Of a stretch of 27,438 bases of DNA, positions 15,494-24,294 are shown one piece after another. The position numbers were made by a program, and so were the translations under genes. Within the stretch, counting starts at the first letter, position 1; each line of letters opens with the position of its first letter. Below the pieces are notes generated by a model. The model did not search any database. It was not told where the DNA came from and was given only the letters and a program-made list of their open reading frames with translations. Source of the stretch: Paulinella micropora (taxonomy: Eukaryota; Cercozoa; Imbricatea; Euglyphida); assembly GCA_009731375.1 (NCBI GenBank), contig BJOX01000102.1, positions 698,810-726,247 of the forward strand, written 5' to 3'.

Positions 15494-18400
15494 TTATTCA
15501 GACTGTGCGCGTTCCGCGTCACTCCGTGTGTCCGCGTCATTCGTGACCTTTTGTCGCTTTTTGGCCGGCTCGTGTGTACCGTACCGTCCATCGTGGAGAC
15601 CCTCGGCAAAGCAGACGGCCGTGTGGCCCTTGATAGGTTTTTTGCCGCCGGCCACCATCTTGTGCAGCGTGTGAACAGATTTCCGCTTCTTCGAGCCATT
15701 CTCAGTCGGCCTCTTAGATTTGCCTTCGTCTTTCGATAGAAAGAGGCCAAACTTGTTCACTACGTGTTGTAACCTCGCCTTTGGTGACTTGAAGCGCTTT
15801 GCGAACACTGCCTTGTCCTCTGCCTTGATCCCTGCCTGGGCATAGAAAAGATCGTCGCAGGCCCGGCGCCAGACCTTGTCCTTTTCTTGCAGCAGCTCGT
15901 AGGGGATGGTCAGGTGCGTACCCGGTGCATGGTCGCACTCCTTTGCCTCTCTAGTACACGCGCTGGCATCGAGCTCGCTGAAGCTTGCCTTCCCCAGCGC
16001 CTGGCTTACCGTCTTGGCCACTTCACGCAGCTGAGCGGCATGTTCGCGCGTCGCGAGAATCTGTGTCTGTTCGACGAGTTCACTGAGCTCTGCGGGCCCC
16101 CGGGCGGCCGCCCGTGAGTCAAGCCTAGGCAGGGCCTTCTCGATCCGTCCAAAGTCCTTCGCCAGGCCCTTGGTCCCAACTCGGGCAACGTAGGGGAAGA
16201 AGCCCGGATACCGTGCGAGCACGTTCACCACTCGCTTCTGCATCTCCTCCAGCGTGTGCAAGCCCCTGAACTTCTCCATCTCGTCCCTGCGCCACACCAC
16301 GTTGTTGTAGGCAGAGCTCTCCCCCCAGTCGATCAGATGGTTCAGTACCAGGCGCCGCAACCATCTATCTTTTGCCGTCCCGGGTTTTCGCTCCTCTGAT
16401 TCCTCCTCTTCTTCTTCTTCATGGTCGCTCTCTTTCTTGCCCTCCTCCTCGTCCTCCTCTCTCGCCATGTTTCGCAGCTCTTTGGCCAGGGCACGTGCCT
16501 GGGCCAGCTTCTGCAGTCGCTCCTCCAACGGCTTCGCCTGGTCGAGGGTAACGATAAAGTCAGTGGACAGCTTCCACCAACAGCCAAAGCCCAGGTCGCG
16601 CTGGTGCTCAACCTCTCGCGCTATCAGGCGCAGCTGCAACGAGGTCGGGAGCTCGGAACGGTGGACGCGGCCGTGCTTGTCCGTGAACGAAGGGCCCTCC
16701 TTGAGATTACCCACGAGCGCCCATGCACTGACTGTGTTCCGCTTGGCGGCATTTTCCACCATCTGCCTCTGCTTCACGTAGAAGTTCTTCGTGGTGGTCT
16801 CGAACAGCTGACAATGCTGCCAGGCCTGCTCTGCCCGGGCCTGGCCCCTGTCGTCGTAGAATCTCCGGTGGCCCAGCCCCCCTTCGCCGAAATAGGCCAG
16901 GATTTCCCTGGGCTCCTTTACGTTACGCGCCCGCAGCAGCATCTGCGCCAGGCCCCGGCCGGTGGGACCGGTCAGGGCCACCTTGCCATCCCTGTCCGCA
17001 CAGTTCAGCATGATAAGGTCAAAAGACGTTTGCGCGTCCACGGCCACCATGACCGCGCTCGTCGTGAAGATGCAACGGGTCGCTCTGCCCTCGCCGTGCC
17101 GTTCGTCTGCGCTGTCGATGCATTTACAATCACTGCCGCCATTGCACAGCCAGCCGTCGATGTTCGCCAGGCTGCGCTGTTTGGTCTTGTCCGGCGTCCT
17201 GCCGTCTATGATGCGCACGGGCGAGCCCTCCATCCACTCGTTGCGCACCTTGTTGTCATGGTCGTACCGAGCCTTCTGTTCGTCGGTCCAGCTTTCTTTG
17301 GTGCCCGCGGGCCTGTTCTGCCTGCACAGCTTCGGCGGGTCCATTTCAGGCGTGTGATGTGGCGGGGCCTTGCCTTCCTCTACCAATTTATCATAAGCCT
17401 TGCGCGCTGCTGGGTCACCCACGATGTGTGGAAACGTGAGCCCTTCCTTGGTCAGTTCGTCGTAAACAAACTCTAGCGTGCTCTGGCTGCGAAAGCACGT
17501 CCAGCTGCGCTGCTTCGGGTCTCGGAGGCCCCCAGTCAGAGCGGCTAGCCAGCTGGTCTGATCGGGCACAATCTTGATCCGGCGCTCCAGGTCAGGCGAT
17601 ACGTAGGCGTAGTGGTGGAACTCGACTTGCGCTTGCGCTTGCTCCAGCGTGCTGTTGCGACCCGCGCGCCTGTAGGCGATCCCTTCCTCCTGGTCGCAGA
17701 ACAGGAAATCATGCAGCCTGCTGCATTCCGTCAGGTCCTTGTCCATGATCAGGAGCCGCACCGCTCGTGTACAGACGTCCATGAAGTCTCTGTCGTTCTC
17801 CCGCAGCTTCCCTCGGTTGGTCTTCTCGCTAACGGACTGGTCACAAACAAGGATAAACTCGTCAACCACGCACAGGTCGTACTGTTGAATGAAGGGCAGC
17901 CCACCCTTGCCCACCTCTTCGCTTTCTATCCGCCACAGAGACTCGTACTGGCAAAAGACAATCTTGGATTCGTACAGGTTGTAATACTTCTTAGTCGCTG
18001 GGCTTTTCTCGTAGTAAACCACGATGTCGTCCAGTATGTCTTGCAGGATACGAATGTTCTCCTCGGCCACTTCCGCTTTCAACCTGTCCTCACAGAAGCT
18101 CTTAAGCTGCTCTGCTTGCTGCCACGCGCGGCACTGGCGCCGCAGGCCGCCGCCGCCGCTGGTAGCCTGGGCCCGCCGCCCCGTAATCCACAGGATCCTA
18201 GCCTGTGGGTTCTCTCGGCGCAGCCGGTAGATGTACTCAAAGGCTGTATAGGTCTTACCCATCCCCGTCCAGGCATTGAGGCACTGCACGTTGTACTTAT
18301 CGAACGAGAGCGGGTGCAGCACGCGTCGTTTACTCTCTGTCATGGCCATGTCATCCTCTAGGTAGAACCGATTGCTGGCACAGCTGGAGTAGTTGATCGG

Positions 18401-19393
18401 CAACAGGACCGACTCTAGGTCGCCGGGCTGGGCCGTCATCTGCGCCACGGACCAGCCGATGTCAGTAGGGGGCACGAGTCCGGGCACCGCCACGCGCTTC
18501 TTGGCCACTTTCATAAACTTGATGCCCTTCTTGCTAGTCTGCACGCCAGGGTACTCAACGTTCTCTCGGAGGTAGGCATTCAGCTCACGTACCACCTCGC
18601 CCTTGTCCTCGGGTAGCTTGTTTTCCCGGTCCGCGATAATGACTTCGTCGTGCACCAGGCAGGCGACGTCGCAGCCCTTTTTCTCCTCGAAAAATCTGAT
18701 AACAGCTCGCATGGTCGTGGCTTCGTACCGCGTGGTCAAGTAATGCACGAAGCGGCCCAGCTTGCCGTAGAGGGTCCCCGAGCGGCCGGGCAAGACCTCC
18801 TCCGTCTCGCCCTTCTTGTCGCAGGCTTGCCAGAGACGCTTGTAGTAAGACGAGCCCAGAAACTCGGCGGCCTCTCGGATCGACGCTCGGTAGGCCCGCG
18901 TGGTAGGGTAGTCGTCGGCAGTAGCAGAACGCCCCAACTTGTAGCCGCCGTGCGTAATCTTGAGCATGGCCTCCTTCGCGCCCTCCCGGTCCGTCTTCAG
19001 CTCCTCCTGCACACGCCTAAGCACCTCTTCGCGTCGCTCCACATACTCTTGCAGGGCCAAGACCTTGTCGCCCAAAGTTTCACGGGCCAGCGGCAGCTCG
19101 CGGATCAGGTACCAAAGAAAGAAGGGCACAGAGTTTTTGATGTCGAATTGCCAGTGCCAGTCTTCGAGACACAGCCTGCGCAGGGCCTTGGGCGCGTTCT
19201 GGTAGCCACAGTCCGCGTACAGCCGGCCGCCTTTGCCGTCTTTGCCGTAGGTGTAGGTCACGGCCAGCCCGCCGTCTACATTGCAGGCCACGTGCAGTCT
19301 CGTCAGGAATTGTTTGTAGGCCGGGTTGAAGCGCTTGTTTTCCGCCAGCAGGGACAGCTTGGCCGGGTCCCCCGTCTCGAACAGAGTAAGCAT
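15494..19393 (-). CDS. TV-Pol-like polymerase module fused to a UL9-type SF2 helicase
   Basis: One uninterrupted 1299-residue frame. Residues about 20-300 have the order of family-A/TV-Pol polymerases: D84-I-K-N followed by Pro (motif A, DxxNxxP), a Lys-rich helix with GGYKLG (about 140-155, motif B), and LVHDEVII (H248-D249-E250, motif C). Residues about 360-830 form an SF2 helicase: Walker A GMGKT (377-381), then ILWITGRR, FCQYESLWRI (481-489), CVVDEF (Walker B, D511-E512), TTSAVMVAVD (motif V) and QMLLRAR (motif VI, about 817). The QYESLWRI and VVDEF pattern is that of herpesvirus UL9 origin-binding helicases and relatives. An acidic tract (about 990-1015) and a basic C-terminal tail follow. 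Inferred role: replication initiation and priming or synthesis. The polymerase call is from motifs only. Confidence 0.75.
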   Translation of the reverse strand: MLTLFETGDPAKLSLLAENKRFNPAYKQFLTRLHVACNVDGGLAVTYTYGKDGKGGRLYADCGYQNAPKALRRLCLEDWHWQFDIKNSVPFFLWYLIRELPLARETLGDKVLALQEYVERREEVLRRVQEELKTDREGAKEAMLKITHGGYKLGRSATADDYPTTRAYRASIREAAEFLGSSYYKRLWQACDKKGETEEVLPGRSGTLYGKLGRFVHYLTTRYEATTMRAVIRFFEEKKGCDVACLVHDEVIIADRENKLPEDKGEVVRELNAYLRENVEYPGVQTSKKGIKFMKVAKKRVAVPGLVPPTDIGWSVAQMTAQPGDLESVLLPINYSSCASNRFYLEDDMAMTESKRRVLHPLSFDKYNVQCLNAWTGMGKTYTAFEYIYRLRRENPQARILWITGRRAQATSGGGGLRRQCRAWQQAEQLKSFCEDRLKAEVAEENIRILQDILDDIVVYYEKSPATKKYYNLYESKIVFCQYESLWRIESEEVGKGGLPFIQQYDLCVVDEFILVCDQSVSEKTNRGKLRENDRDFMDVCTRAVRLLIMDKDLTECSRLHDFLFCDQEEGIAYRRAGRNSTLEQAQAQVEFHHYAYVSPDLERRIKIVPDQTSWLAALTGGLRDPKQRSWTCFRSQSTLEFVYDELTKEGLTFPHIVGDPAARKAYDKLVEEGKAPPHHTPEMDPPKLCRQNRPAGTKESWTDEQKARYDHDNKVRNEWMEGSPVRIIDGRTPDKTKQRSLANIDGWLCNGGSDCKCIDSADERHGEGRATRCIFTTSAVMVAVDAQTSFDLIMLNCADRDGKVALTGPTGRGLAQMLLRARNVKEPREILAYFGEGGLGHRRFYDDRGQARAEQAWQHCQLFETTTKNFYVKQRQMVENAAKRNTVSAWALVGNLKEGPSFTDKHGRVHRSELPTSLQLRLIAREVEHQRDLGFGCWWKLSTDFIVTLDQAKPLEERLQKLAQARALAKELRNMAREEDEEEGKKESDHEEEEEEESEERKPGTAKDRWLRRLVLNHLIDWGESSAYNNVVWRRDEMEKFRGLHTLEEMQKRVVNVLARYPGFFPYVARVGTKGLAKDFGRIEKALPRLDSRAAARGPAELSELVEQTQILATREHAAQLREVAKTVSQALGKASFSELDASACTREAKECDHAPGTHLTIPYELLQEKDKVWRRACDDLFYAQAGIKAEDKAVFAKRFKSPKARLQHVVNKFGLFLSKDEGKSKRPTENGSKKRKSVHTLHKMVAGGKKPIKGHTAVCFAEGLHDGRYGTHEPAKKRQKVTNDADTRSDAERAQSE

Positions 19394-19853
19394 TTCACGC
19401 CTGTACCTACCAGAACAGACATCTAATAAAAATTTGGATGATCGAAAAGTTTTCGCGAAAATTTAGTGTGTTTTGCGGCGAGGTAAATTTTCGCGAATTC
19501 AACCACTGCCAGTGGTGGGGGCAAAAATGGCAATGGGTTCGTTCCGGCTCCAGGGACTTTTGGGTTCGCTCGGGAACCCAAGTCTGAGGCTCGACAAGGC
19601 CGACAACTGGCCTACCGAGGCACGCGCCGCTGGTCCGGCCGGCTCCTGTCTGCCGGGCCGACGACTGCCTTTTTTTCCCATATCACCGAATTTCGGCCAT
19701 ATCACTGGAGGACAAAAAGGCAAAGAGGCATGTTCAGGCTAAAAAAAGGTACACGTGGCACGCGCACCCCCCCCCGGGGAGTAACGGATGGGAGGGGGTC
19801 AGACCAGCCCACAACCAGCCCAGCCGAGAACCACCAAAGTCCCAAGGAAAAAA
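19394..19853. promoter_or_regulatory. Divergent intergenic region with TTCGCGAA palindromes
   Basis: 460 bases lie between the divergent polymerase-helicase gene and the next gene. The left part is AT-rich and has TTTTCGCGAAAA (19450-19461, perfect palindrome) and a second TTTTCGCGAATT (19488-19499). The right part is GC-rich with a poly-C run, and an A-run stands directly before the ATG at 19854. Short frames inside it show no coding character. Confidence 0.45.
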
Positions 19854-20753
19854 ATGAGGAGAAAATCCGCCACCACTGCCACCGCCGGTCACCCGTCCAA
19901 GCGCCGCCGCGTCCTGCCGGTCGGCCGGCTGACCGCGCTCGCCCCGCCGGCTGGCTACACCTGCGCCCCCGTAGACCTGGACGTCATGCCCGAAGTGCTT
20001 TATTCCCACTGGGACGACTGTTTCGACGAAGAGGCGAGCGATATCTGGCGGGCACGGCTGATCAAGGCGGCTACCCTGGGCCAGGACACGAACCAGCGGC
20101 GTTTGCTGCTAACCGACGACCCCGACCCCGACAGCGTCATCGCGCTTGATGTCGACGACCCCGAGAACCACCTTTTGCGCGCCGTCGCACTGCCCGCTGA
20201 CGAAGCGCCAATGCTCTCCTTGTTGGACCTGTCCCTGCTCAACGCGCCTGTCTGGGTGGACGGGTCTCGCCTGCCGCTGGAGCTGACTGTGGGACACGCG
20301 GCGCGAAAGCTGCTGGCGCCCTACCTGCCGCCGGTGCTGTCCCGGATCGTGACAGAGTACCTGCCCGTGCCGGCGTATTACATACCGTTGTCCGAAGGGG
20401 CCTTGGCGAACTTGCCTGCCACTCGCCGAGCAGCACTCTATAGACAGTGCTACGACTGGCACTCATTTTGCAACTGGAAATCTTGGTACTGCGGCATAAA
20501 GGAACCCGGAAAGATGTTGTCCAACAACCCGGCCCTCCACGAGCTGGAGGCTAACAAGGAATGGCTAGCGCGCGAGCTCCCGGGGGCGGAGACTCTCCAG
20601 GACCTTAACTACATTGGCACAGTGAGCCCTACCGAGGTCTGGCGGCTCTACCAAGCGCATGAACGGATGTATTGGGACAGTGTACGGGATGTGATCAACC
20701 ATCGCATGAAGACAACCTTCCGGGGCCTAGCCCGGCGCCTGAGCGAGTTATAA
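19854..20753 (+). CDS. Hypothetical protein (299 aa), last viral-type gene
   Basis: The ATG at 19854 follows seven A residues and is preferred over an in-frame start 22 codons upstream. The N-terminal 20 residues are basic (RRKS, SKRRRV) and could localise the protein to the nucleus. The middle is acidic (DDPDPDS), and residues about 145-180 are hydrophobic and Pro-rich (YLPPVLSRIVTEYLPV), distantly like the start of an F-box. The C-terminus is helical and charged with many Trp/Tyr residues (HSFCNWKSWYCG). I do not recognise the family. Nothing viral follows it; the inverted-repeat array begins about 220 bases downstream after GC-rich, poly-C-containing DNA in which I see no gene. Confidence 0.6.
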   Translation: MRRKSATTATAGHPSKRRRVLPVGRLTALAPPAGYTCAPVDLDVMPEVLYSHWDDCFDEEASDIWRARLIKAATLGQDTNQRRLLLTDDPDPDSVIALDVDDPENHLLRAVALPADEAPMLSLLDLSLLNAPVWVDGSRLPLELTVGHAARKLLAPYLPPVLSRIVTEYLPVPAYYIPLSEGALANLPATRRAALYRQCYDWHSFCNWKSWYCGIKEPGKMLSNNPALHELEANKEWLARELPGAETLQDLNYIGTVSPTEVWRLYQAHERMYWDSVRDVINHRMKTTFRGLARRLSEL

Positions 20754-21981
20754 AATGATTAAATACCGAACAAGATGCTAATTTCTTCCCCTTGGTTTCC
20801 TATACACACTTGCAAAGCCACGCACTCGGGGCCGCCCACCGCGACGCCGCCCCCCCCCCTAAACCCAGTTGTCCGTAATAGGGGGCGCGGCACCACCTGC
20901 CGCACCTGCTGCGTTTTGGCCCCCTAGTGGCTACAGCCCCCTTCACCACCCCAACCCCCCACAGCCCCCAAAGTCTGGACCAGTCGTCACAAATTTAATC
21001 TATACAGCGAATTTTTAACGACTGGTCCAGACTTCACGGGTGGCACCCTCCGCTTACTCCCCGGGAATTCAGCACACCCCCCCCCCCCAAAGTCGGGGCC
21101 AGTCGTTACAAATTCTGAGATATACCATTAATTTCCAACGACTGGTCCACACTTTGTTTTTTCACATGCTAGTGGTGGCACCCTCCTCTTACTCCCCGGG
21201 AATTCAAAGTCGGGGCCAGTCGTTAGAAATTCTGAGATAGTGACTCATTTTCAACGACTGGTCCAGACTTCACGGGATGCCACCCATCCGCTACTTCCCG
21301 GGAATCCAGCCCTCTTTTCCCAACACACACCCACACCCGCTATTCCCGTCCTTTTTTCCGCCTCCTGGACCAGTCGTTGCCGCTCAGACACTTATACCCT
21401 AAGTTCCATCGACTGGCCTCGACCAGCTTTTTTTCACGCAGGAGGTGTGTGGGCCACCCGGCGCCCACTACGTAACGGCTAAGCGGCTTTTCCCGCCATT
21501 TCCCTGCATCCCCCCCCCTCCACCAGTTTTTTCGAACATCCGCTATTCCCGTCATTTTTTTACCTTCCGGGCCAGTCAATAGAAACAAACTGATATACAG
21601 ACTAGGTTCTAACAACTGGTCTCGACCGTCCTTTTTTCCGGTGGAGGGGGGGGGGTGGCACCGGGTCCACTATGTAACGGCTAAGTGGCACACCAACCGC
21701 TATTTCCGTAGTTTTTTTACCTTTCGGGCCAGTCGATAGAAACAAACTGATATACAGACTAGGTTCTAACAACTGGTCTCGACCGTAACTTTTTTCCGGC
21801 GGAGGGGGGGGGGGTGTGGCCACCCGCGTCCACTACGTAACGGCTAAGTGGCACACCAACCGCTATTTCCGTAGTTTTTTTACCTTCCGGGCCAGTCGAT
21901 ACAAACTAGATGATATAGGACTAGTTTCTAACGACTGGTCTCGACCGTAACTTTTTTCAGGGAGGAGGTGGCACCCCGCGT

Positions 21982-22031
21982 CCACTATGTAACGGCTAAG
22001 TGGCGATCGCCGCTTAGCCGTTACGTAGTGG
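21982..22031. repeat. 50-bp near-perfect palindrome
   Basis: CCACTATGTAACGGCTAAGT runs into the central GGCGATCGCC, which is followed by the mirrored arm. The two 20-base arms differ at two positions only, and there is no spacer. Half of this palindrome occurs as a direct copy in earlier units (near 21463, 21669 and 21831). Confidence 0.95.
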
Positions 22032-22173
22032 GTCCCGGTGTCACTCCCCCTCCCACCCGTCCACTCTTTTTTTATCTTCCGTGCCAGTCGATAGAAACAA
22101 GATGATATAGGACTAGTTTCTAACGACTGGTCTCGACCGTAACTTTTTTCTGGCGGGAGGTGGCACCCGGGTT

Positions 22174-22221
22174 CACTATGTAACGGCTAAGTGGCAGTCT
22201 CCGCTTAGCAGTTACGTAGTG
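22174..22221. repeat. Second, diverged copy of the long palindrome
   Basis: CACTATGTAACGGCTAAGTGG is mirrored by CCGCTTAGCAGTTACGTAGTG with a six-base centre (CAGTCT). The arms differ at three positions. It lies one unit downstream of the 21982-22031 palindrome. Confidence 0.9.
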
Positions 22222-22338
22222 GGCACCGGTGCTCCCACCCGTCACCTCTTTTTTTACCTTCCGGGCCAGTCGATAGAAACAAGCTTATATAGAGACTAGT
22301 TTCCTACGACTGGTCCCGACCGCAACTTTTTCTGGTGG

Positions 22339-22556
22339 GGGGTGGCAATGGTGGCCAGGATAGGGGGGGGTAACCAGATATCCAGCGTCGGGGTAGCCAG
22401 GGTAGGGGGGGGGGGGGGATCCNNNNNNNNNNGGTCGTATCCATGGTCGGGATAGCCAGGGTAGGGGGGTCGTATCCATCGTCGAGGTAGCCATGATGGG
22501 GAGTAGCCAGCGTAGGGGTAGCTATGGGTCAGGTGTAGCCACGCCCCAGATCCCTG
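22339..22556. repeat. G-rich tandem repeat with 10-base gap
   Basis: Imperfect units of the type GGTAGCCAGGGTAGGGGGG and CGTATCCATGGTCGGGATAGCC recur, with poly-G runs and a 10-N gap (22423-22432). Open frames through it are simple Pro/Tyr/Gly repeats and not convincing as genes. Confidence 0.8.
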
Positions 22557-22704
22557 TGATGAGTGGTGTGTGTGAGAGTACACACACTCCACGAGCCCAA
22601 GCTAGCACCGTACTTAGCACGGTGCCTGCTTGTCAAAAATTTTTACGCTGAAACCGTTACTTTTATATACTATTTTTCAGAAAACCCGCACTTGTGGGAC
22701 GGGT

Positions 22705-22745
22705 CCGGTGCCACCGCCCACCACAAAAACCACAGGTGGCACCGG
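22705..22745. repeat. Inverted repeat with GGTGGCACC core
   Basis: CCGGTGCCACC (22705-22715) and GGTGGCACCGG (22735-22745) are exact reverse complements with a 19-base spacer. The same GGTGGCACC core recurs between units of the 20971-22321 array and again at about 22775, so it is probably related repeat material. Confidence 0.8.
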
Positions 22746-22935
22746 TGATCACAAAAAATACGAAAACCCGGCTGGTGGCACCACAGGCGGGTATTACCCT
22801 AGTTGTGGATGCGGATCACGAATGCCACTTTTACCTGCGCGGATACGGTACAAAAAGGCAGTGGATTATCCCACTAGGACAAAAATGGCATTTTGTTTTA
22901 TCAGGCCTATCGATAATATTTTTAAAAATATTTAC

Positions 22936-22993
22936 GTATGTATGTATGTATGTACATATGTATGTATGTATGTATGTATGTATATATATCCCT

Positions 22994-23065
<72 letters not shown>

Positions 23066-23118
23066 TCCTCCCTCTCGCCCACTCTAATATTAATGGTATT
23101 ATCATCATCATCTTGCAG
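22936..23118 (+). other. Probable intron 3' part: TATG and CT microsatellites, then TTGCAG
   Basis: A (TATG)n tract (22936-22984) with GTATGT donor-like sequence at its start is followed by a long (CT)n tract (22997-23062). The stretch ends with TCTTGCAG at 23118, directly before the ATG of the RING/TRAF gene. It looks like a pyrimidine-rich intron of an upstream 5' leader exon. The donor position is not certain. Confidence 0.6.
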
Positions 23119-24294
23119 ATGGAGGAAGAGAAAGTATTAGACACAAACTGGTTTGTGGGCGACATTGAGGAATATGCGTGTCCTATCTGCTTGGGTGTTC
23201 TGCGGAACGCCATGCAAACGATCGTGGGTGCCCAGTGCGGCCATCATTTCTGCGAAGTCTGCGCCCAAATCACATTTGTGGACGGCGACAAGAAGTGCCC
23301 TGTGTGTAGAGTAAATGTAAAGATGGACAATGTGCACCCTGACGTGCACTTTCGGCGTAAGATTTCAGAACTTCGTGTACGATGCCATATCGATCCAGAC
23401 AGATGCGACGCTACAGGCCAGTTTGGGAAGGGGGAATGGTGGGAACAGCATGAGAAAGTGTGCATACTGAGTCCCTGTGTTATGTGCTCGCAGCGAGTGC
23501 TGAAGTCTGCCATGGGCGCACATCTTGCTGAGTGCAAGGAGTTGGAGATCAATTGCCCGTTCGCTTGCAAGCACACCTGCAAGCGCAAGGACATGCAAGT
23601 TCATGAGGAAAAGTGCAAGCTGACGCGGGGTCCGGACTCAGTAGTTCGTTGCCGGTTTGCGGCGCTCGGTTGTCGCTTCGAAGCCAAACGATCTGCAGTC
23701 AAAGATGTTGAAGATCACATGAAAGCAGAGACAACGCAGCATCTGGGAATGTTGTTGGGGGAAACAGAAGAGAGGGAGGAAGTTCACTTGATGGAATATG
23801 TGCTGCTCTCAAAGGGAAGACATGTCAGTCAGAAGTATACAGTTGCTGATGGAACAAAGGTGCGCTTTGAAATTTATCCACAGCGCGAACACGAGGGTTT
23901 TTACTGCTTATTTGTGCTCTTAGACCAGCCAAGGTTCATCAGCTGTAGAGTGCGGACCTGGGTTGTAAAGCCCGATGCCTCTTTACAATCCATTGTAAAA
24001 CCTAAAATTCTTCATTTGAAAGGCCCTTCTAAGTCTTGGGGGTGGAGAAGGTTTCTGAAAGTGAAGCCCGGAACGCTTGTGAAGGTGGAAGTCAGCGACA
24101 TCAAGGTGTACTCCCACAGTCATCAGAATTCCCTGCAGCATGTAGCTTCCCAAATCAAAGAGCTTCAGGATTCCCGACAGCAGCAGCAACAGCAAATCGA
24201 GAACCTGCAGCGACAGCTTGAGGCTCTTCAACTTCAATTTGTAGGACACGGGCAAACGGAAGATTCTAATCCATGGGTCCCCGCCCCAACATAA
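23119..24294 (+). CDS. RING / TRAF-type zinc-finger protein with MATH-like C-terminus
   Basis: The ATG at 23119 gives 391 residues. A C3HC4 RING is complete: C21, C24, C40, H42, C45, C48, C60, C63. Cys/His-rich TRAF-type zinc fingers follow (about residues 85-190), with repeated CxxxxC...H...C spacing. Next is a region with KYTVADGTKVRFEIYP and SWGWRRFLKV that resembles a MATH (TRAF-C) fold. The end is Gln-rich with coiled-coil character (about residues 345-380). This is a TRAF-like E3 ubiquitin ligase architecture, of a kind numerous in amoebozoa and animals, acting in cytoplasmic signalling. It is a cellular gene in type, unlike the compact viral genes to the left. If the ATG is the real start, only untranslated sequence is in exon 1; an upstream coding exon is possible. 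Confidence 0.85.
   Translation: MEEEKVLDTNWFVGDIEEYACPICLGVLRNAMQTIVGAQCGHHFCEVCAQITFVDGDKKCPVCRVNVKMDNVHPDVHFRRKISELRVRCHIDPDRCDATGQFGKGEWWEQHEKVCILSPCVMCSQRVLKSAMGAHLAECKELEINCPFACKHTCKRKDMQVHEEKCKLTRGPDSVVRCRFAALGCRFEAKRSAVKDVEDHMKAETTQHLGMLLGETEEREEVHLMEYVLLSKGRHVSQKYTVADGTKVRFEIYPQREHEGFYCLFVLLDQPRFISCRVRTWVVKPDASLQSIVKPKILHLKGPSKSWGWRRFLKVKPGTLVKVEVSDIKVYSHSHQNSLQHVASQIKELQDSRQQQQQQIENLQRQLEALQLQFVGHGQTEDSNPWVPAPT

Larger units (their letters stand above)
20971..22321. repeat. Array of nine inverted-repeat units
   Basis: Nine units, each with inverted arms around an AT-rich spacer of 25-30 bases, start near 20971, 21090, 21207, 21364, 21567, 21725, 21887, 22079 and 22261. The first is the best: a 17-base arm at 20971-20987 is the exact reverse complement of 21018-21034. 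The conserved core is GGnCCAGTCG, then T-A, spacer, then TAACGACTGGTC. Units 5-9 share a longer version ending in TCTCGACCGTAACTTTTTTC. Spacing is about 110-200 bases. Between units recur GGTGGCACC and CACTAnGTAACGGCTAAGTGG. No coding frame is supported. The array lies between the last viral-type gene and the cellular-type DNA. Confidence 0.9.

Noticed and set aside
16421-17476. Plus-strand frame of 351 codons within the polymerase-helicase gene
   Set aside because: Antisense shadow of helicase motifs V and VI; no own domain or start context.
20971-22556. CRISPR-like array
   Set aside because: Units contain inverted arms with diverged, non-uniform spacing, spacers are conserved between units 5-9, and there are no cas genes; the context is eukaryotic/viral.
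22630-23118. Extension of the RING/TRAF frame upstream through the microsatellites
   Set aside because: It would encode Tyr/Val/Cys and Ser/Leu repeats from TATG and CT tracts. The polypyrimidine tract and TTGCAG right before the ATG fit an intron.
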